From Gyromitra esculenta (taxonomy: Eukaryota; Ascomycota; Pezizomycetes; Pezizales; Discinaceae), in the NCBI GenBank assembly GCA_038503075.1, contig JBCAML010000001.1:496001-560000 (forward strand): a stretch of 64,000 nt of DNA, in the 5' to 3' direction. Under the pieces are notes generated by a model. That model saw nothing but the letters and a program-made list of their open reading frames with translations, did not search any database and was not told the DNA's origin. The position numbers were made by a program, and so were the translations under genes. Each line of letters opens with the position of its first letter. Position 1 is the stretch's first letter. Positions 57,514 through 64,000 of the stretch are shown piece by piece.

Positions 57514-58605
57514 CCGTCCGCAAGAGATTTCGATGGACTTTGTTACAGGCCTATCTAACGGTATGATGCTATCATGGTTGTTGTCGACCGATTATCAAGA
57601 TCGACATCTAATCCCATGCAACACTACGGTTAATTAAGATGTGGCCGAGCCTCTATTTGCAACATATCTGGAAGGCTACACGGTTTGCCTACACATGTCA
57701 CCTCCGATCGAGGCACCCAGGTTCACGGCTCATTTTTGGAAGGATCTTTGCAAACGACTGGGAATTCAAGCTCGGATGTCCACAGCCTTTCACCCGGAAA
57801 CCGATGGACAAACGGAACGACTGAACGCAGTCATGGAGCAATACTTGCGCTCTTATGTTTCCTATCAACAGGATGATTGGAGTAAATGGTTGCCGATGGC
57901 CGAGTTCTCCGCTAACAACCAGGAATCAGCCAGCACTAAGGTCTCCCCCTTTTTCGCCAATTACGGCTACCACCCTCGTTTCGATACTACCCTTTTTCCT
58001 ACTCGAAATACATCTCAAAGCTTAGATGCGGCTTCATTTAGTCAAACCATGCAAGAGTTATACGATTATCTACGGACGCAAATAAGGACGGCCCAAGATA
58101 TCCAAGAAGTCGCAACGAATAAGCACCGAACTCCAGCCCCGGACTATCAAATCGGCGATCAAGTCTTCGTTTCCATGAAGAATGTCAGAACCGTGCGTAA
58201 TGCCAGAAAACTAGACTGGAAATGGATGGGGCCTTACTCGGTCAAGAAAATCGTGTCTCCCTTTGCTTATGAGATTGATCTTCCTGTGTCAGTCAAGTAT
58301 CACCCTGTGTTTCACGTTTCTTTGTTGAAACCCGCTGCCAACGACTCTCTACCCGGACAAGTTATACTCCCTCCTTCACCCGTGATAGTTAATGAACAAG
58401 AAGAATACTTTATCGAAAAGATTCTCGAACAAAGAACCTATCGTGGACAGCTACAATACCTTGTCGAGTGGACCGGATACGCCCATCCCACCTGGGAACC
58501 TGCGGAAGATCTACAAGAGACCTCTGCTCTCGAGATCTTCTTGAACCAAACGACGGCCATCACTCCTAGTATACGCAGGAGCTCACGCTTAAGAGGGGGA
58601 GCTAC

Positions 58606-59013
58606 TTTCACGGATGGAATGATGGGTTAGGGTTCGGAGAGTAACGGTTGCAACGGATGATGGTTTCTTTATAATGTCTTTGTTGTTCGGCTGTGTTTCG
58701 GTTATGAGTCATGAGAGAAATTGCGGGGTATATAAGGGACGGATTTTAGACGGCTGTTATGGTTTTCTTCTCTTTCTTTAAGCAACGTTCTTACTTTACT
58801 TCTACTATATTGGTTTAAATACTATCTCGATTCTACCTCAGAATCCTCGCGGTCGCTGTCGCTGTAGAACATCCTCACACTTAACTCGCCTTGAGTTAGA
58901 CCCCGTAGGACCTGTAGAAAACCTCGTTACCCTTATCGCGACGATTCTTGTTTAAGTAGCTCTGCTCACCTTCTGGGATACAGAAGGGCTTAAACTAGGA
59001 TCGAACCGTGAGA
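58606..59013 (+). repeat. Element F 3' LTR
   Basis: 408 bp; the first 200 bp or so are identical to the 5' LTR, with all differences in the second half. Polypurine tract ends at 58605. Confidence 0.92.
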
Positions 59014-60000
59014 CAATACAACAGTAAACTCCAGAGACGTAGCTGATTTATACCTCCAATATATCTGGAAACTTCATGGGCTACCCTTATACGTTACATC
59101 AGATCGCGGAACTCAGTTCACGGCCCATTTCTGGAAGGAACTTTGTAAACGTCTCAGAATCCAAGCTAGAATGTCTACTGCCTTTCACCCGGAAACAGAT
59201 GGACAAACAGAAAGACTCAATGCGGTAATGGAACAATATCTTCGTTCCTATGTATCGTACCAACAGGAAGATTGGAGTAAATGGCTACCGATGGCCGAGT
59301 TTTCTGCTAATAATCAGAGATCCGCCAGTACCAAAGTCTCTCCCTTCTTTTCGAACTATGGTTACCATCCAAGATTCGATACTTCTGTTATCCCAGCCCA
59401 GACTACCCCCCAAAGCTTAGATGCCGCTTCTTTTACTAGCAAGATGCAAGAACTAAGTGATTACCTCCGTACTCAAATTCGAATAGCACAAGATATTCAG
59501 GAAACGGCTACCAATAAACACCAAACCCCCGCCCCGGCTTACCAGGTTAACGATGAAGTCTTCGTATCCATGAAGAACATCCGAACAACCCGTAATGCGA
59601 AGAAATTAGACTGGAAATGGATGGGCCCGTATATGGTAAAAAGAATTGTTTCCCCTTTTGCTTATGAGATTGATCTCCCCGCTTCGGTTAAATATCACCC
59701 TGTTTTTCATGTTTCCCTTCTTAAACCTACCCCAAACGATGCTCTTCCAGGACAAATTATTCCGCCCCCAGCCCCAGTTGTTGTAAACGACCAGGAAGAA
59801 TACTTCATCGAAAGAATTCTCGACCAACGAACTCATCGAGGACAATTGCAATACCTCGTGAAGTGGACTGGCTATGCTCATCCTACTTGGGAACCTGCGG
59901 AAGATCTTCGAGACACCACGGACCTCGACGTGTTTCTAAATACAACGATTACCACGGGGCCTAAGGTTCGCAGGAGCTCATGCTTAAGACGGGGGGCTAC

Positions 60001-60418
60001 TTTCACGGATTGATAATTGGGTATAGGGTTAGGCGTTGACTTGTTGGTTGTTATGGTTTAGGAGTTGTGGTGAAGGAAGACAATGTTATTGTATTTCGGT
60101 TCTTTTCGGGTATTGGGTTTTGCTTATGGAAAAGCGGGGTATTTAAGGATGGGTTTTATGTCGTTTTATCTTCTTCTCTTCTTTCCTTAAGAACGTTCTT
60201 ACTTTACTTCTACCGTATCGTTTTAATAACTACCTCAGTTCTGCCTTAGAACTCTCATGTCGCTGTCGCTGTGAAAACTCCTATACTTAACTCGCCTTGA
60301 GTTAGACTCCCGTAGGACCTGTAGAAACATCGTAACACTTATCGCTGACCTCTCGCTTAAGTAGCACTGCTCACCTTCAGGGATACTGAAGGGCTTAACG
60401 AGAGATCAAACCGTGAGA
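60001..60418 (+). repeat. Element C 3' LTR
   Basis: 418 bp, starting directly after GGGGGGCTAC. The AAGCAACGT motif here has lost bases (CTTAAGAACGTT near 60188). Confidence 0.92.
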
Positions 60419-61290
60419 ATACTCCAATTACGCTCCAAACTCACGGTCAATCGGGACCGCTTTGCAAACGAAACGACAATGATCCTCTATACAATCAATC
60501 GATTGGAAGGGGCCGCTCTGGAGCAAGTCCGTCACACAGTTCTTCCCTCAGGCCTCACAACCTGGACCAGCGCCGAACAATTAATCACTGCACTGGAAAC
60601 GGCATTTGGGGACCCTGACCCCACCGGCACCGCCCGACGAGAGCTACACCAGCTTCGTCAAGGCAAACGGGAGTTCTCAGCGTACCTGGCAGATTTTCAG
60701 AGAATCATGGGACAACTTAATTTCGACGAAAATTCGAAAATGGATGCCCTCGAACACGGCATGTCCGAAGAATTAAAGGAAGCCATGGTGTTCGCCCCCG
60801 CCGTCCCCACGAACCTAAACGACACAATTCTCACCCTTACCCGCATGGACAACCGTATCCGAGCCCGTAAGGCAGAAAAACGAGGAAACACCCGCGATTC
60901 CATGGGACAATTCAGTGCCCCTTCTGCCTTCTCCCCCGTCTCCTCCTTTACACCTGGAGGATTAGCCCCCATGGACCTATCCTTTGGCCGTACTAGCAAT
61001 CTCCCCCGACCTCCTCAAGACCAAAGGTATACCATCGTTAACGGAAGACGAAAGCTCTCGGAGGAAGAAAAACAGTGGCGCCGCTCCACTGGGAAGTGTA
61101 TGTTCTGTGCGGCACCCGACCACTCCTACGCAAACTGTCCCTCCGCACCAAAAAAACCCGCCATGAGAGGAGCGTCTACAAATCTCGCCAATGCTCCTAA
61201 TCCCCCCGCCTCCTCCGCTCGTCAACTTCCCCCTCCTCCGTTGCCTCCACAGTTTTTTGCTATTGATGCACCAGGCGCCTCAGACGAGGC

Positions 61291-61334
61291 TTTAAACTAG
61301 TTCCACCGAAGTCGATCAGTGACCCTGCTTCGGT
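61291..61334 (+). promoter_or_regulatory. -1 frameshift signal, element B
   Basis: TTTAAAC (61291-61297), TAG, stem ACCGAAG (61305-61311) / CTTCGGT (61328-61334), 16-nt loop. Confidence 0.83.
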
Positions 61335-64000
61335 TCCTTTTTCCTTACCTTTGTCTGCGTTTTCTATCTCGGGGTTTTCAGTATCGGATATCTGCATGGA
61401 GGATCAGCTAGATGGGGAACACTTCGTTATTTCTTGTAACATTTCCCATAGCAATAAAATTATTAAAACCCATGCACTATTGGACACTGGAGCCTCTGGA
61501 TTCGCTTTCATTGATAAGGAATTTGCGAGTCACCACTCCTTACCTCTCTCCCCCCTAAAAAACCCTAGACAACTGGAAGTCATAGATGGACGACCTGTTG
61601 CCTCAGGAGCCATCACACATATAGCCAACCTCAATCTATCCATCCAACAGCACCAAGAACAAGCCCCGTGTTTTGTAACCCAGCTAGGTCATTACCCCTT
61701 GGTGTTAGGAATTCCGTGGATGAACTATCATGATGTTCGCCTCCATTTCGCCGACAAACGCATTGAGTTTAACTCTAAACTCTGCACCACCCACTGTTCC
61801 TCCGACACCGCTATCGTCTCCGCCCCCTCAATCCCGGCACCAGCTAAGCTCAACGTGTCTTTTATCAATGCCGCCAGCTTTAGGACCCTTACTCGAAGAC
61901 GATCCCTACAAGCTTATGCGATGTCACTCTACGAAATTAACAGAATTCTAGAGGAGAAGACCACAAAAGAAGAATGGAGAGCCAGAATCCCTACCGAATA
62001 CCACGACTTCTTGGATATGTTTGATAAGAAGAAAGCTCAAGGTCTATCTCCACGCCGACCCTATGACCATAAAATACAACTTCAAGACGGGAAAGAAGCA
62101 CCATTTGGCCCTCTGTACCGAATGTCTCGGGAAGAGCTCATCGTCTTAAAAAAGTATATTGAGGATAATCTTGAGAAAGGATTTATCCGAGCCAGCTCTT
62201 CACCCGCCGGATCCCCTGTCCTCTTCGTCAAAAAGGCCGACGGTTCCCTCCGGTTATGTGTAGATTACCGTGGTCTTAATGCGATTACAGTCAAGGATCG
62301 TTACACCTCTCCCCTTATCCGTGAAACACTTGACCGATTAGCGAAAGCGCAATGGTACACCAAACTCGATCTCCGAGATGGCTACCATCAAATCCGTATT
62401 GCTAAAGGGGATGAGTGGAAGACCGCCTTCCGCACCCGTTATGGGCTCTATGAGTACCAAGTTATGCCGTTCGGCCTAACTAATGCACCTGGGACGTTTC
62501 AACGATTTGTCAACGACTGCCTGAAAGAATATCTAGATATATTCTGCACCGCGTATCTGGATGACATTCTCATCTATAGCGATACCTTCGCAGAGCATCA
62601 GATTCATGTCCGCAAGGTCCTCCAAACCCTCCAAGATAACGATATCCTGTTAAAACCGGAGAAATGCGAATTTGAGGTACAGACTACTAAGTACCTTGGT
62701 CTTATTCTCACCCCCAACGGTATCAAAATGGACGAGGAGAAACTGAAAGCCGTCCGAGAATGGGGGACACCAAAGAGTGTAAAGGATGTCCAAGCATTTC
62801 TAGGTTTTGCCAATTTTTACCGTCGATTCATCCTAGGATTCTCCAAACTCGCTGCCCCACTCACCGCCCTCACAAAAAAAAGCATTGTCTTCGAATGGAC
62901 TGTTGAAGCTGATATAGCCTTCGAAAACCTCAAATATGCCTTCACCACTGCCCCCATCCTCATCCACTTCGATCCAGACAAGAAGATTATTGTGGAAACA
63001 GACGCCTCCGATTTCGTATCCGGAGGAGTACTCTCCCAATACGATGATAACGGTGTCCTACACCCGGTAGCCTTCTTCTCGAAGAAACATTCCCCGGCGG
63101 AATGCAACTATGAGATTTACGACAAAGAGCTATTGGCCATCATCCGTGTTTTCGAAGAATGGCGCCCAGAGCTTGAGGGATCAAAGCACCCGATCGACGT
63201 GATTAGTGATCACAAAAATCTTGAATACTTCATGAGCACTAAACAACTCAATCGACGTCAAGCTAGATGGGCTGAATACCTATCCCGTTTTGACTTTGTA
63301 ATCACGTACCGACCAGGGAACCAAGGAGGAAAACCCGATGCACTCACTAGAAGATCAGGAGATCTTCCCAAGGAAGGGGATGAAAGACTGGCACACCAGA
63401 GCCAAATAGTGTTGAAGAAAGAGAACATTAATCCCAAGCTAAGTTTGTTGTTGGCTTCTTTGTCAAATGAAGCCGCTGAACTGGATGCACCCCTAGAGAA
63501 ACTCTTTCTAGAAGGATATACCGCTGACAAGTTCCCTGAGAAAATACTTCTAGCATTGAAGAATAAAGAGCAACAGTCAAAGGAAATCACCCTAAGTGAG
63601 TGTACCAATGAGAACAATAAGTTATGCTATCGGGGAAGTCTTTATGTACCAGACTTCGACCCCCTTCGCTTGGAACTTATCAAAAGACATCACGACAGGA
63701 CATTCGGGACGAGATAAAACCTTCGAACTTATAAGTAGAAGGTTTTACTGGCCAAAGATGAGGGAAACAATTAGTCGTTATGTACGCAATTGCCACATCT
63801 GCCAGAAGGCTGCTCGGTCACCCAACGTACGCAAGGTGTTCTCCGTCCTCTACCCATCCCTAATCGTCCATGGCAGGAAGTGTCTATGGATTTTGTTACA
63901 GGCCTCCCGGAGTCGAACGGTTATGACGCTATTATGGTAGTAGTAGATCGCCTATCGAAGATGCGACACCTTATCCCGTGCAATACTACTGTTAATTCAC
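61291..64000 (+). pseudogene. Element B pol, frameshifted and cut by the window end
   Basis: Open from the frameshift site to 63717: protease, RT (YLDD), RNase H, start of integrase. A deletion of about 11 nt near 63697 (in the HH of the zinc finger, relative to D) shifts the frame. Integrase sequence continues out of frame to the window edge with a further small change near 63811. The remainder lies outside the window. Confidence 0.9.

Larger units (their letters stand above)
49149..58630 (+). pseudogene. Element F pol, several small lesions, split by element G
   Basis: Pieces 49149-51732 and 57519-58630. Protease and RT (YLDD) are open to 50576, where a 1-nt insertion shifts the frame near 50566. 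It continues in a second frame to 51273, where small deletions near 51260 and 51310 break it, and a TAA replaces Tyr near 51642. After G the integrase core resumes with more small indels (57519-57720) and is then clean through the chromodomain to 58630. The lesions cluster near the G insertion. Confidence 0.87.
47371..59013 (+). mobile_element. Ty3/gypsy chromovirus F, split by G
   Basis: Flanked by exact CAATA duplications (47366-47370 and 59014-59018) within the integrase of element C. The LTRs (407 and 408 bp) differ at about a dozen positions, the smallest divergence in the window, suggesting a fairly recent insertion. Confidence 0.93.
44690..60004 (+). pseudogene. Element C pol, with deletion and split by element F
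   Basis: Pieces 44690-47370 and 59019 to about 60004. Protease, RT (YLDD) and early RNase H are open to about 46196, where a deletion of about 25 nt relative to F removes the segment after KDVQA and shifts the frame. RNase H and integrase resume to the F insertion at 47370; the DDE core and chromodomain resume at 59019 (NTTVNSRDVADLYLQ). In the rejoined part no other stop was seen. Confidence 0.87.
31067..60418 (+). mobile_element. Ty3/gypsy chromovirus C, split by D and F
   Basis: Flanked by exact 5-bp duplications ATACT (31062-31066 and 60419-60423) in the gag gene of element B. Its own sequence is 31067-32072, 43903-47370 and 59019-60418. LTRs differ by roughly 4-5% by eye. Confidence 0.93.
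30574..61300 (+). pseudogene. Element B gag, start codon lost and split by element C
   Basis: Pieces 30574-31066 and 60424-61300 join in frame across the ATACT duplication at FILQLRSKL. The region where elements D and E have the initiator ATGGAAGGAGCC lacks about 6 nt including the ATG (near 30644-30651); the next in-frame ATG is 30744. The second half is open, with the CCHC knuckle, to the TAG at 61298-61300. Confidence 0.85.
30159..64000 (+). mobile_element. Ty3/gypsy chromovirus B, outermost host element, runs off the window
   Basis: 5' LTR at 30159; first gag piece to 31066; the rest of gag and pol resume at 60424 after element C and continue past 64000. It is inserted in the LINE after GCAAC at 30154-30158, the presumed target duplication, whose partner lies beyond the window. 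Its gag initiator is deleted and its pol has a frameshift near 63697, so it looks inactive. Confidence 0.92.

Noticed and set aside
1..64000. tRNA, rRNA or CRISPR features
   Set aside because: No cloverleaf with a TTCRA loop and A/B boxes, no rRNA motifs and no regularly spaced short repeats were seen.

Overview
This 64-kb window is nuclear DNA of a filamentous ascomycete (Pezizomycotina). The signs are short spliceosomal introns of about 50-77 bp with GT...AG borders and CTAAC-like branch points, a LIM/RhoGAP polarity regulator, a fungal TOP3, and chromodomain Ty3/gypsy retrotransposons plus a Tad-like LINE. The species cannot be fixed from sequence alone. The retroelement load and long open element ORFs without obvious RIP damage would suit a TE-rich lineage such as Pezizomycetes, but that is inference.

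Layout: 1-3499 holds a five-exon multi-KH RNA-binding protein gene. 3500-10210 is mostly non-coding and AT-rich; it carries a cluster of the 8-bp palindrome TACATGTA, a 36-bp-arm hairpin and one orphan 79-codon ORF. 10211-14203 is a nine-exon LIM-LIM-coiled-coil-RhoGAP gene. 15541-16162 is a long palindrome whose arms encode near-identical small ORFs pointing outward. 16694-19191 is a seven-exon TOP3 with a possible mitochondrial presequence. About 200 bp after the TOP3 stop a LINE begins, and from there to the window end everything is retroelement.

The retroelement block is a set of nested insertions. The LINE (19396 onward) carries a solo LTR (23024-23429), a minus-strand Ty3 element A (23882-29863) and a plus-strand element B (30159 to beyond 64000). 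B is split by C (31067-60418). C is split by D (32073-43897), which is itself split by E (35195-41063), and again by F (47371-59013), which is split by the minus-strand divergent element G (51733-57513). Target-site duplications of 5 bp are exact for the solo LTR, C, F and G, and have one mismatch for D and E.

A-G are chromodomain Ty3/gypsy elements encoding gag (CCHC knuckle) and pol (protease, RT, RNase H, HHCC/DDE integrase, chromodomain). Aligning the copies by eye gives three sequence-level signals that I think are the most interesting content. (1) A -1 frameshift cassette at every gag-pol junction: T TTA AAC, then TAG, then a stem with a 16-nt loop whose stem covaries between copies. 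(2) A 9-nt complementarity between the LTR sequence AAGCAACGT, just after the TATA box, and the sequence next to the 5' LTR, which suggests Tf1-like self-priming instead of a tRNA primer. (3) Three short pentaloop hairpins in the transcribed part of the LTR whose stems covary while the loops stay nearly constant. The LTR ends are also unusual (TTTCAYGG...TGAGA rather than TG...CA).
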